Shown here: positions 16,633-24,970 of the stretch, one piece after another | Position numbering within the stretch: the stretch's first letter is position 1 | Layout of the letters: each line of letters begins with the position of its first letter | From: Maribacter halichondriae | Lineage (GTDB): Bacteria; Bacteroidota; Bacteroidia; Flavobacteriales; Flavobacteriaceae | Assembly: GCF_027474825.1 (NCBI RefSeq) | Contig: NZ_CP107030.1 | Span: forward strand, 2,238,529 to 2,302,528 | Reading direction: 5' to 3' | DNA length: 64,000 bases | The notes under the pieces: model-generated | The model's input: the letters and a program-made list of their open reading frames with translations, nothing else | Told to the model about the DNA's origin: nothing | Database searches by the model: none | Translations under genes and position numbers: made by a program

Positions 16633-18285
16633 ATGTCAAAAAATTTTTTACAGATACATCCCCAAGATAACGTTCTAGCCGCACTAAAGGATTTGCCAAA
16701 AGGTACGCCTATCGATTTCAACGGTTCGCATTTTGAGCTGTCCACAGCGGTAGCGGCCAAACACAAGTTCACGGTATCAGAGCTTTCCGAAGGTGATGAA
16801 ATCATCATGTACGGTGCGTTGGTCGGCAAGGCCACGAAGCCGATAGACCAAGGGGAATCTTTGACCACTGAAAACGTGGTTCATGCTTCTTCTGAATATG
16901 CGGTTGGAAACCAAAATTCGAATTGGTCCGCCCCCGATATTACGCCATGGAAAGACAGAACGTTCAAGGGCTATCATAGAGCGGACGGCAGTGTGGGTAC
17001 GGCCAACTACTGGCTTGTAATCCCCATGGTTTTTTGCGAGAACAGAAATGTCGAAGTGATGAAATCGGCCCTGTTGGATACTTTAGGTTATACCACGACC
17101 ACCGATTTCGTGGTGGATACCGAGGCCTTGGTACGGCAGTATAAAAGCGGTTCTACAGAAGAAGAGTTGCTAAGTGCCAAGATTGTTCAAAGTCCGGAAG
17201 AGGTTAAGCAAAATAGGGTATTCTCCAATGTAGACGGCATAAAATTTTTGACCCATGAAGGCGGTTGTGGCGGTTTCCGTTTGGATTCGGAGACACTTTG
17301 CAATCTGCTCGCAGGTTATATTACCAACCCGAATGTCGCAGGGGCTACGGTTTTAAGTCTGGGATGTCAAAATGCCGAAGTAAAAAACTTGCTTTCCGGG
17401 ATTAAAGAACGCGATTCCGATTTTTCAAAGCCGCTTTATATCCTCGAACAACAAAAAAGCGAGAGCGAACGCCATTTTATTGAAGATGCAGTAAAGCAGA
17501 CCTTTTTAGGGTTGATTGAGGCGAATAAAATAAAAAGGGCGCCCGCACCCTTGCATCATTTGACCTTGGGACTTGAATGTGGCGGCTCCGATGGTTTCTC
17601 GGGAATTTCGGCAAACCCCGCTTTGGGATACGCCTCAGATTTATTGGTAGCCCTAGGCGGAACAACTATTTTATCGGAATTTCCCGAACTTAATGGTGTA
17701 GAACAAGAATTAATCAATCGCTGCAATACCGAAGAGGAGGCCAAAAAGTTCGCCGACCTCATGGATGCGTATTCTGCGCGAGCCGTGGCCTTGGGTTCTG
17801 CCTTTGCCAATAACCCCTCACCGGGAAACATAAAGGACGGACTGATTACCGATGCCATAAAATCCGCAGGAGCGGCGAAAAAAGGAGGTGCCTCTCCCGT
17901 CACGCAAGTGTTGGACTACACCGAAAAATCAACTCGGAAAGGACTAAATTTATTATGTACCCCGGGCAACGATGTCGAAAGCACCACAGGTCTTGCCGGT
18001 TCGGGATGTAATGTCATTGCCTTTACCACAGGCTTGGGCACACCCACGGGAAATCCAATAGCGCAGGTCATCAAGATTTCGAGCAACAACACCTTGGCGG
18101 AACGTATGAAAGATATTATCGACTTCAATACAGGAAGCATCATCACCGGCGAGGATACCATTGAGACCATGGGTGAACAATTGTTGGAATATATTATTCA
18201 GGTGGCAAGTGGAGAAGTGACCCCAGCGGCCGTACGCTTGGGACAGGAAGATTTTATTCCGTGGAAGAGGGGAATCTCATTATAA
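16633..18285 (+). CDS. UxaA family sugar-acid dehydratase (altronate dehydratase-like)
   Basis: 550 residues with both parts of a fused UxaA protein: an N-terminal SAF domain (about 1-95) and the large dehydratase domain (about 110-550). Conserved stretches are GYHRADGSVGTANYW, LTHEGGCGG, LGLECGGSDGFSGISANPA, EFPE and LCTPGNDVESTTGLAGSGCNVIAFTTG-like loops. Family members remove water from sugar acids such as altronate, galactarate or L-fuconate. The neighbouring COG3618 lactonase points to an acid made from a lactone, so an L-fuconate- or galactonate-type substrate is more likely than altronate; this is inference. Confidence 0.88.
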   Translation: MSKNFLQIHPQDNVLAALKDLPKGTPIDFNGSHFELSTAVAAKHKFTVSELSEGDEIIMYGALVGKATKPIDQGESLTTENVVHASSEYAVGNQNSNWSAPDITPWKDRTFKGYHRADGSVGTANYWLVIPMVFCENRNVEVMKSALLDTLGYTTTTDFVVDTEALVRQYKSGSTEEELLSAKIVQSPEEVKQNRVFSNVDGIKFLTHEGGCGGFRLDSETLCNLLAGYITNPNVAGATVLSLGCQNAEVKNLLSGIKERDSDFSKPLYILEQQKSESERHFIEDAVKQTFLGLIEANKIKRAPAPLHHLTLGLECGGSDGFSGISANPALGYASDLLVALGGTTILSEFPELNGVEQELINRCNTEEEAKKFADLMDAYSARAVALGSAFANNPSPGNIKDGLITDAIKSAGAAKKGGASPVTQVLDYTEKSTRKGLNLLCTPGNDVESTTGLAGSGCNVIAFTTGLGTPTGNPIAQVIKISSNNTLAERMKDIIDFNTGSIITGEDTIETMGEQLLEYIIQVASGEVTPAAVRLGQEDFIPWKRGISL

Positions 18286-18330
18286 TTATGTAAAATCTGC
18301 TACAAATGATTTTTTTAAATTAGGAACACA

Positions 18331-19164
18331 ATGAAAATCGATTCGCACCAACATTTGTGGAATTATGAACCTAAAAAACATTCGTGGATTGATGACAACA
18401 TGGCTGTGATTCGACGCGACTTTTTACCCTCCGACTTGAAAAAGGTCTATGAAGCAAACGATATCGATGGCTGCGTGGCCGTTCAAGCGGATCAGACCTT
18501 GGCTGAAACCGATTTCCTTCTAAAACTGGCCCATGAAAATGATTTTATTAAGGGAGTAGTTGGCTGGGCTGATTTACGCTCTCCGGGTGTCGATGAAGAT
18601 TTGGAAGAATATTCTTCCAGGGAAAAATTAAAAGGTTGGCGCCACGTAGTTCAGGGTGAACCCGATCATAATTTTTTGATGCGACCCAACTTTTTAAGGG
18701 GAATTTCCTATTTGGAAAAATATGGATATACCTATGACATCCTCATATTTCCGCATCAATTGGGGGCGACTTTGGAATTCGTAAAGCAATTCCCCCATCA
18801 GAAATTTGTAATCGACCATATTGCCAAACCCTATATCAAAGATGGCTTTTTTGATGGCTGGGCGGTTTTGATGAAAGAAATTGCCAAGCATGAAAACGTA
18901 TTTTGCAAAGTATCCGGTATGATCACAGAAGCCGATTATAATGTTTGGACCGCCCCACAGATTATCCCGTATATGGATTTGGTGTTCAATGCTTTCGGTC
19001 CGGAACGCATCATGTTCGGTTCTGATTGGCCTGTCTGTCTGGTCGCAGGAAATTATGCACAGGTAGAAAAATTGGTGACCGACTTTATCAGAACATTAAG
19101 CGATCATGAGCGAAAAGCAATTATGGGCCAGAACGCGATTGCATTTTATAATCTTAAAATCTAA
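18331..19164 (+). CDS. COG3618 amidohydrolase-fold sugar lactonase (L-fuconolactonase-like)
   Basis: 277 residues, a TIM-barrel amidohydrolase. Metal and catalytic regions: DSHQHLW at 3-9, GVVGWADLRSPG, RHVVQGEPD, a conserved FVIDHIAKP, and MFGSDWPVC near the C-terminus carrying the catalytic Asp. This is the pattern of COG3618 hydrolases, which open L-fucono-, L-rhamnono- or related lactones. It lies 45 bases after the UxaA-type dehydratase, the next enzyme in a non-phosphorylating sugar-acid pathway. No sugar dehydrogenase of the SDR type is adjacent; the Gfo/Idh enzyme at 15037 might fill that step. Confidence 0.85.
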   Translation: MKIDSHQHLWNYEPKKHSWIDDNMAVIRRDFLPSDLKKVYEANDIDGCVAVQADQTLAETDFLLKLAHENDFIKGVVGWADLRSPGVDEDLEEYSSREKLKGWRHVVQGEPDHNFLMRPNFLRGISYLEKYGYTYDILIFPHQLGATLEFVKQFPHQKFVIDHIAKPYIKDGFFDGWAVLMKEIAKHENVFCKVSGMITEADYNVWTAPQIIPYMDLVFNAFGPERIMFGSDWPVCLVAGNYAQVEKLVTDFIRTLSDHERKAIMGQNAIAFYNLKI

Positions 19165-19263
19165 AATTATTTCCATAAGTTGTACATTGAAAAACTATTG
19201 ATTTTAGAATTCATGCCTCAAGCAACATTTCTTAGAATATTGAAACTCAAAGCCATTCCTTAT

Positions 19264-20505
19264 ATGTTTATTTCAAGAATAATTGTAATACTGACCCTAT
19301 TGGCCACAACCTCGATATCGGCCCAAGAATATGACATGCTGATAAAAAACGGCCATCTGATAGATGCTAAGAATAGCATTGATAAACTCATGGATGTTGC
19401 GATAAAAGATGGAAAAGTCGCCGAAGTGGCTAGTAATATTCCATCAAAATCGGCCAAGACGCTTATCGATGCAAAAGGGTTATATGTCGTTCCTGGAATT
19501 ATTGACATCCACAGCCATAATTTTTTCGGAACCGAACAAGATGCCTATTTGAGCAATAGTTTTGAAGCTGTTCCTCCTGACGCATTTAGTTTTCGTAGCG
19601 GAGTGACGACCTTGGTCGATGTTGGAGGCTCAGGATGGCGAAACTTCAAAACGTTCAAGGCACAGACCATTGACAATTCAAAAACAAGGGTGCTATCTTT
19701 TTTGAACGTTGTGGGTTCGGGTATGAAAGGCGGGGCCATAGAGCAGAATGTGAACGATATGGATGCCAAACTAACAGCGATGGTCGCCAAACAGTATCCT
19801 GAATATATCGTTGGTGTAAAATTGGCGCATTACGAAGGGTTCGATTGGACACCTGCCGAAAGGGCCGTTGAAGCGGGGAATATAGCTGATGTGCCTGTTA
19901 TGATTGATTTTGGGGGTAGTGAACCAGAACTTTCCCTGGAAAAATTGTTTATGGAAATATTGCGACCTGGCGATATTTTTACCCATACCTATGCGCACGT
20001 CAATGGAAGAACACCCTTAGTAGATGAAAAGGGAAAAGTAGAAGATTTTGCATGGAAAGCCCAAAAAAGAGGAATCGTCTTCGATGTCGGCCATGGCGGT
20101 GGTAGCTTTCTATTTGCACAGGCAGTGCCCGCTATGCAACAAGGATTCAGACCCAATACCATAAGTACTGATTTACACACCGGAAGCATGAACAGTGGTA
20201 TGAAGGATATTGTAAATGTGATGTCCAAATTTTTGAATATGGGAATGTCTGTTCAAGAAGTAGTACAAGCGACCACTTGGATTCCCGCCCAAACAATAAA
20301 ACGAAAAGAATTGGGAAATTTATCCGTAGGCACTGTGGCCGATATCACGCTTTTGAACTTGCGCAATGGTGATTTCGGATTTATCGATACCGAAGGAAAA
20401 AGAATGAATGGCGATAAGAAGTTGGAATGTGAATTGACCCTTAGAAACGGGGAAGTGGTGTATGACCTAAACGGTTTGGCCGCTTCCGCTTGGGACGAGC
20501 GCTAA
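19264..20505 (+). CDS. Exported amidohydrolase / deacetylase family metallohydrolase
   Basis: 413 residues from the ATG at 19264, which begins a signal peptide (MFISRIIVILTLLATTSISAQ). An earlier ATG at 19180 would put 28 residues in front of it. Metal site motifs are DIHSHNF (HxH), the carboxylated lysine in GVKLAHYEG, HTYAH, and STDLHTGS. Composite features match the dihydroorotase-like deacetylases that remove acyl groups from hydroxy acids or amino acids (Atu3266-type). Being exported is unusual for the group. It sits between the lactonase and RidA in one plus-strand series. Confidence 0.82.
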   Translation: MFISRIIVILTLLATTSISAQEYDMLIKNGHLIDAKNSIDKLMDVAIKDGKVAEVASNIPSKSAKTLIDAKGLYVVPGIIDIHSHNFFGTEQDAYLSNSFEAVPPDAFSFRSGVTTLVDVGGSGWRNFKTFKAQTIDNSKTRVLSFLNVVGSGMKGGAIEQNVNDMDAKLTAMVAKQYPEYIVGVKLAHYEGFDWTPAERAVEAGNIADVPVMIDFGGSEPELSLEKLFMEILRPGDIFTHTYAHVNGRTPLVDEKGKVEDFAWKAQKRGIVFDVGHGGGSFLFAQAVPAMQQGFRPNTISTDLHTGSMNSGMKDIVNVMSKFLNMGMSVQEVVQATTWIPAQTIKRKELGNLSVGTVADITLLNLRNGDFGFIDTEGKRMNGDKKLECELTLRNGEVVYDLNGLAASAWDER

Positions 20506-20546
20506 ATCTTTAACTAATTTCAATAATCGAATCAAAAACTTTCAAA

Positions 20547-21128
20547 ATGAGAAATATCGGGATAATACTTTTGGTAGTGATATTCAGTGCCTGTAACACC
20601 AACATTGATCGAGAAAAACAAGAAACGGCCGAGCCTGAGAAAAAGGAACAAATCGAGGCGGGCTATAATCCCGAATCCAATTTAGAAAAATTGGGCATTA
20701 CTTTGAATACCCCGTCGGCACCTGTTGCAAACTATGTAAATGCCGTTCGTGTGGGGAATCTTATTTTTCTATCAGGGAAGGGTCCTCGAAAGGCGGATGG
20801 TGAAAACATTTCCGGCAAGCTAGGGGCCGACTTGACCATAGAACAGGGGTACGAAGCTGCTCGAATTGTAGGTATCAATCAACTGTCCGTGTTGAAGGCC
20901 GAGCTAGGAAATCTCAATAAGGTAAAACGATGTGTCAAGGTTTTGGGTATGGTCAATTCAACACCTGATTTTACAGACCAACCGAAGGTAATCAACGGGT
21001 ATTCCGATTTAATGGTCGAGGTCTTCGGCGACCGCGGCAAACATGCGCGTGCTGCCGTGGGAATGGGATCTTTACCAAGTAATATAGCGGTTGAGGTCGA
21101 GATGATTGTTGAAGTTATTGGCGACTAG
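20547..21128 (+). CDS. RidA family lipoprotein
   Basis: 193 residues. Starts with a lipoprotein signal ending in FSAC (Cys at about residue 16) and a charged linker rich in Glu/Lys. The RidA/YjgF domain at about 45-193 shows VGNLIFLSGKGP, the middle helix EQGYEAARIVGINQL, KVLGMVNSTPDFTDQP and the closing GMGSLPSNIAVEVEMIVEV. RidA proteins deaminate reactive enamines/imines; members lacking the active-site Arg have other or unknown roles, and here the usual R105-equivalent position reads RAAVGMGSLP with the Arg just before. The lipid anchor implies a periplasmic place. Follows the amidohydrolase by 41 bases. Confidence 0.88.
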   Translation: MRNIGIILLVVIFSACNTNIDREKQETAEPEKKEQIEAGYNPESNLEKLGITLNTPSAPVANYVNAVRVGNLIFLSGKGPRKADGENISGKLGADLTIEQGYEAARIVGINQLSVLKAELGNLNKVKRCVKVLGMVNSTPDFTDQPKVINGYSDLMVEVFGDRGKHARAAVGMGSLPSNIAVEVEMIVEVIGD

Positions 21129-21172
21129 ACAATCTTCTTCATTTGGCTTTAGTATAATCTAGCAAAACTATT

Positions 21173-21180
21173 TATTTTTG
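21173..21180 (+). promoter_or_regulatory. -7 promoter element of tRNA-Arg
   Basis: TATTTTTG is a full TAnnTTTG match 13 bases before the tRNA. The -33 region has only TTT at a suitable distance. Confidence 0.5.
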
Positions 21181-21193
21181 CCATCCTTACATT

Positions 21194-21265
21194 GGCCTCA
21201 TAGTTCAACGGATAGAATAGAAGTTTCCTAAACTTTAGATCCAGGTTCGATTCCTGGTGAGGCTA
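21194..21265 (+). tRNA. tRNA-Arg (CCT)
   Basis: 72 bases. Acceptor GGCCTCA / TGAGGCT (one G-T pair), D arm AGTTCAACGGATAGAAT, anticodon stem GAAGT/ACTTT around loop TTCCTAA (anticodon CCT), T arm CCAGG-TTCGATT-CCTGG. No encoded CCA. A degenerate copy of the same tRNA is found at 27354-27402. Confidence 0.95.
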
Positions 21266-21271
21266 CTTTTT

Positions 21272-21530
21272 TTAATCGATAGGTTCTCTCCCTGAAGCTT
21301 GGCAACAATGGAGTCGTTGATTTTCGTTTCCCATAAAAAGACTTTTTGCAGTCGGCTAAGTTTTGGAATCACCTTCAACAATACCTCAGAAACATACGTG
21401 TTATAAAGATTTAGAGACTCCAAATTCGTCAACTTTTCAAGATGTTGAATTCTGATGTCGGAGATATCATTCTCGCTTAGGTCAAGTTTAACAAGGTTTT
21501 CGAGCTGGCCGATTTTTTCGAGATGTGCAT
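21272..21530 (-). pseudogene. 3'-end fragment of the LRR-cytochrome gene (duplicate of 27405-28826)
   Basis: Translating the minus strand gives about 85 residues beginning AHLEKIGQLENLVKLDLSEN and ending near ETKINDSIVAKLQGENLSIK. This matches the last leucine-rich repeats of the protein at 27405-28826 (HLEKIGQLENLVKLDLNGN ... KTKINDSIALRLQEENKSLK) at roughly 70-75 percent identity by eye. Everything upstream of the LRR tail (membrane and cytochrome parts) is missing. The homology extends past the stop into the tRNA 3' end. It is a truncated duplicate with no start of its own. Confidence 0.85.
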
Positions 21531-21539
21531 TTTGTTGGC

Positions 21540-21668
21540 AACAACATTGACCCAACCGGACTGGGCGAACCGACTTTTCCACCCATTTTTGCCGCACTTG
21601 CCAATGTTATGTACCAAGCAACTGGCGAAAGGTATTATCATCAGCCTCTTCTTTCGAAAAAAGTGTAG
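21540..21668 (+). pseudogene. C-terminal fragment of a xanthine-dehydrogenase-like molybdopterin subunit
   Basis: On the plus strand, 42 residues read NNIDPTGLGEPTFPPIFAAL, continue ANVMYQATGERYYHQPLL and end at the TAG at 21666-21668. GLGEPxxPP and the ANAxYxATGxR ending are hallmarks of the very C-terminus of xanthine dehydrogenase / isoquinoline 1-oxidoreductase large subunits, normally over 700 residues. No body of the gene is present; upstream sequence changes abruptly at about 21530-21540 into the antisense LRR fragment. A clear breakpoint of rearrangement. Confidence 0.75.
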
Positions 21669-21723
21669 TGGGTTAGTATGGTCTTAAGTCGAATGTGACA
21701 AAATAATTTGATTTATTGTATAA

Positions 21724-22488
21724 CTAATTTTGAATTTTCAATGCTGAAGCTTGATCCAAAAATAACTTTGTTGAAGGGTGAGTTCTTAAAATAGTGGCCG
21801 GACAATGCGTGCTGATTTCTTTATATAAGGTTTCGTAAATGACATTCGCCTTTCGGGCATCGGGCACGACACAACTGATGGTTTTACAGCTCATTATGGC
21901 TGGTATCGTAAGTGACAAGGCCTGTTTTGGCACATCTTCAAGCGTGGGAAACCACCCTTCGCCTAATTGCTGTTTTCTACAATCCTCGTCCAAATCAACC
22001 ACTTTTACCAGTTTAGGGTCATTAAAATCGGCGACCGGTGGGTCGTTGAACGCGATATGTCCGTTTTCCCCAATGCCGATACAGGCAATATCGATGGGAT
22101 GTTTTTTCAGTTGTTCGGCGTAGTTGGTCATTACTTTTTCGAGGTCTTCGTCATCTCCGTTTAGGAAATAGATTTTTTTCGGAGCGACTTCATTCAATAT
22201 TCTTTCTTTGAGATATTTTCTAAAGCTTGCAGGGTGCTGGTCTGAAATGCCCTTGTATTCATCTAAATGAAAAACGGTTATTTTTTGCCAGTCGATTTGC
22301 TTGTTTTTCAACGCTTCCAAAAATGTAAATTGAGAAGCTCCGGTGGCTAAAATGAGGTTGGCGGATCCTTTTTCTTCTATCGTTTTGTTCAGGGTTTCCG
22401 CTACAAAATCGGCCGCTGCCGTTCCCATGGATTTCGGGTTGTCGTAAACCGATATTTTTAGATGATCAACTTCTAGTGTTCGCGTCAT
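21724..22488 (-). CDS. nagB: Glucosamine-6-phosphate deaminase-like protein
   Basis: 254 residues with the NagB fold: phosphate loop ILATGASQFTFLEAL near 46-60, FHLDEYKGI with the catalytic Asp, CIGIGENGHIAFNDPP with the active-site His, and the C-terminal TILRTHPSTKLFLDQAS. NagB turns glucosamine-6-phosphate into fructose-6-phosphate and ammonia. Length and motifs are normal. It is last in a minus-strand series with an Nramp-like transporter and a NagA-like deacetylase, which fits amino-sugar use. SIS-like or 6-phosphogluconolactonase alternatives are less likely given the HLDEYKG motif. Confidence 0.85.
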   Translation of the reverse strand: MTRTLEVDHLKISVYDNPKSMGTAAADFVAETLNKTIEEKGSANLILATGASQFTFLEALKNKQIDWQKITVFHLDEYKGISDQHPASFRKYLKERILNEVAPKKIYFLNGDDEDLEKVMTNYAEQLKKHPIDIACIGIGENGHIAFNDPPVADFNDPKLVKVVDLDEDCRKQQLGEGWFPTLEDVPKQALSLTIPAIMSCKTISCVVPDARKANVIYETLYKEISTHCPATILRTHPSTKLFLDQASALKIQN

Positions 22489-22498
22489 GTATTTTGTT

Positions 22499-23739
22499 TT
22501 AGAGAAATTCTGAAATAGCCAGCCAAGTCGTTATCAAAGAAAACAGTATGACGGCCGCGATGCCCAAATTCAAGCTGTTGCTTGCTTTATATTTATGCAT
22601 CAATTTTTTTCGATTGATTAGAATGAATATAGGAATGGCCACGGCTGGAAGAATACAGGCCTGAAAAGCTTGTGAAAAAATCATCAATGCGGGAGGCCGT
22701 TCTTCGAGAAAAACCGTTCCGAAGGCGAACAACAGGGCTAGGAATATCAACCAGCGCGATTGGGTAGAATGAATGTTTCGAACTGTTCCGCGATAGTCGG
22801 AAACCAACCAAGGCGCTATTAAAACTATTGGAAAAATAGTGGAGAGTCCTGCACCGGCAATGCCGATAATCAAGACAAATGCGGCCAACTTTCCACCGAG
22901 CGGTTCGAAAAGGTCGATCATTTCAACCGTATTGTCAAGTCTAAGACCTGAGACGTGAAGCGTTCCGGCAGCGACCGCCATGATAACCCCACTTAACAAT
23001 AGCATCATCGTCGCGGAAACGAACGAATCTTTTTTTCGGTCTTTAGGTCATTGATGCCCCAACCCTTTTCAGCGACCACAGTACTTCGCATGATAAAAAC
23101 CGCTGCGGAACAGGTGGTGCCGGCAATGGCGGCAATCAATCCGAATGCACCAGGAGTATTAGGAATACTGGGGACAATACCTTCCACCAAAGCCGAAAAA
23201 CTAGGTTTTACCATAAAAAAGACCACCAAAAAAGATAATCCCATTACGATGACCAACACGGTCAATATTTTTTCGAATACTTGGTAGCGCCCAAACCAAA
23301 GTAGCGCATACAAAATGATACTAAAGAACAGGATGATCCAAAATGTTTGTACGACCAATCCGTCAAAAGCTAGGCGAATACCTTCTTGCACAAGGTCGGC
23401 GACAATGCCCATCACGCCCATCAGGGCGAGCAGTTCTCCTATGATCAGGGCGATGATGATGTAGAGTGAAAGAACCCAACCCCATTTGAATTCCGTTTTA
23501 ATATTGAATAAGGCGGTTTTACCACTGACCAAAGTCACCTTTCCGTAAGCGACCATTAAAATGTAGGTAAAAATGCAAGAAAGCACCAATGCCCAAAAAA
23601 GCCCCATGCCATGTTCCGCTCCTGTTTTCGTCATGGTCGTGACGCTACCTGTGCCGATATTGTAACCGATTAGAAACAAACCGGGACCTACAGCACTTAA
23701 TCCAATCAGTATTTTTTTATATAGGGACGTGTTTTTCAT
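22499..23739 (-). pseudogene. Nramp-fold transporter with atypical motifs, frame broken once
   Basis: Two frames join into one protein of about 413 residues with 11 or so membrane helices. The first begins MKNTSLYKK at 23739 and runs to about 23036; the second resumes DSFVSATMMLLLSGVIMAVA. The coding strand has seven A residues at 23030-23036 where eight restore the frame. The layout is Nramp-like, but the TM1 motif DPGN reads GYNIGTGS and the TM6 MPH region reads TTCSAAVFIMRS, so canonical metal ligands are missing. Lying between NagA- and NagB-like genes, it may carry something other than divalent metal. Function open. Confidence 0.72.
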
Positions 23740-23743
23740 TGGG

Positions 23744-24953
23744 TTAATCCTGAGAGTGCACAAGCGACCCGTTCACGTAGGTTTTTAAAATGTTCATTCG
23801 ATTGTTTTCCATCGTAAATTGAATCAAATCACCACGCTTACCAATTTCGATTTCGCCCAATTCGTTAAGCGAAAATAGTTTGGCCGGATTGGTACTCGCC
23901 ATTCGGATGGCATTTTTGAGTCCACATTCGGTATACTCCATGACCACGCCCACGCATTTACTGATCGGAGAGGCGGCACCTGCCAGCACATTTTCTTTGG
24001 GAAGCTTTACGACATCGGGAGTTAGCAACAAAGTGCGTTCTCCACGGGTGTACTCGCCAGGGGAGTCCCGCCAGATCAAGCGCATCAGATACGAGTATTG
24101 TATTTTCAACACCTTTTGCCTTATAGAAGGTCTGGACTTCCTCACGGTTCAAATGAAAGCCATCGGCAATGATACTGGCCGTGATGGCATCGTTCGATAA
24201 CTGCGGCCAAAGGGGATTGTTGTGGCGGTTGATTTCGTTGGCACAACCGTTGCCCAAGTGCGTCGCCATTTTAGCGCCCGCTTCTACCGCTGACTGCACA
24301 TCAGTGGCAGATCCGTTATGGTGTCCTAACGAAACGGTAACCCCGCTAGCGACACATTTCTCGATAAACGGTATGGCACCTTCCAACTCGGGTGCCATGG
24401 TCAATAAAATGATTCCGTTGTTGGCAGCTTTTTGGAATTCCTGAAATTCTTTCCAATCTGGGGCTTTTATGTATTTTTCCAAATGCGCTCCACGAAATCC
24501 CGCTATGGGAGAAATATAAGGGCCTTCCAAATGGAATCCGGGAATGGATTTTCCTATTTCCGGGTCTTTTCTCGCCTCGGCCAAAATGGCGAAGTTCTTT
24601 TTGATAAGTTCGATATCGCTTGTAATAACAGTTGGAAAATAGGAAGTAACTCCAGCCTTCCAAAGTGCTTTTGTAGCTTTTTTAACTCCTTCGACCGTTA
24701 AATCTGGGCCTGAAAAATCGACGCCCATATAGCCGTTGATCTGTACGTCGATCAATCCTGGAGCAATATAAACTTCGGGGGTAGTTTGAGGTTTATTCGG
24801 CTTCTCAAGCTTCGAAATTTTTCCATTTTCTATGGTGATGGAAATAAAACCTTCATCCGAATAAAGCATGCCTTGGACACTATTTTTTTCGCTGGGTATG
24901 GATGTGGTTGAAAGAAGAATTATAGCCAATAGGATTCCAGTTAGTGTTTTCAT
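23744..24953 (-). pseudogene. Exported N-acetylglucosamine-6-phosphate deacetylase-like protein, frame broken once
   Basis: From the ATG at 24953 a signal peptide (MKTLTGILLAIILLSTTS) leads into a NagA-like amidohydrolase: APGLIDVQINGYMGVDFSG, FHLEGPYISP, SLGHHNGSATD, THLGNGCANEINRHN, and SDALDLAGLP. The frame breaks at a four-base run at 24060-24063; the remaining 110 residues (GEYTRGERTLL ... MASTNPAKLFSLNELGEIEIGKRGD) follow in another frame. About 400 residues when joined. NagA normally acts in the cytoplasm on a phosphorylated sugar, so the signal peptide suggests a different, periplasmic acyl-sugar substrate. The break may be a sequence error. Confidence 0.78.
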
Positions 24954-24970
24954 AGGTTGTTTTTTTGTGG

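Noticed and set aside
23005..23040. Programmed frameshifting in the Nramp-like gene at the T7 run
   Set aside because: No conserved slippery heptamer with a following structure, and similar breaks occur in many unrelated genes of the window, so error or mutation is simpler.
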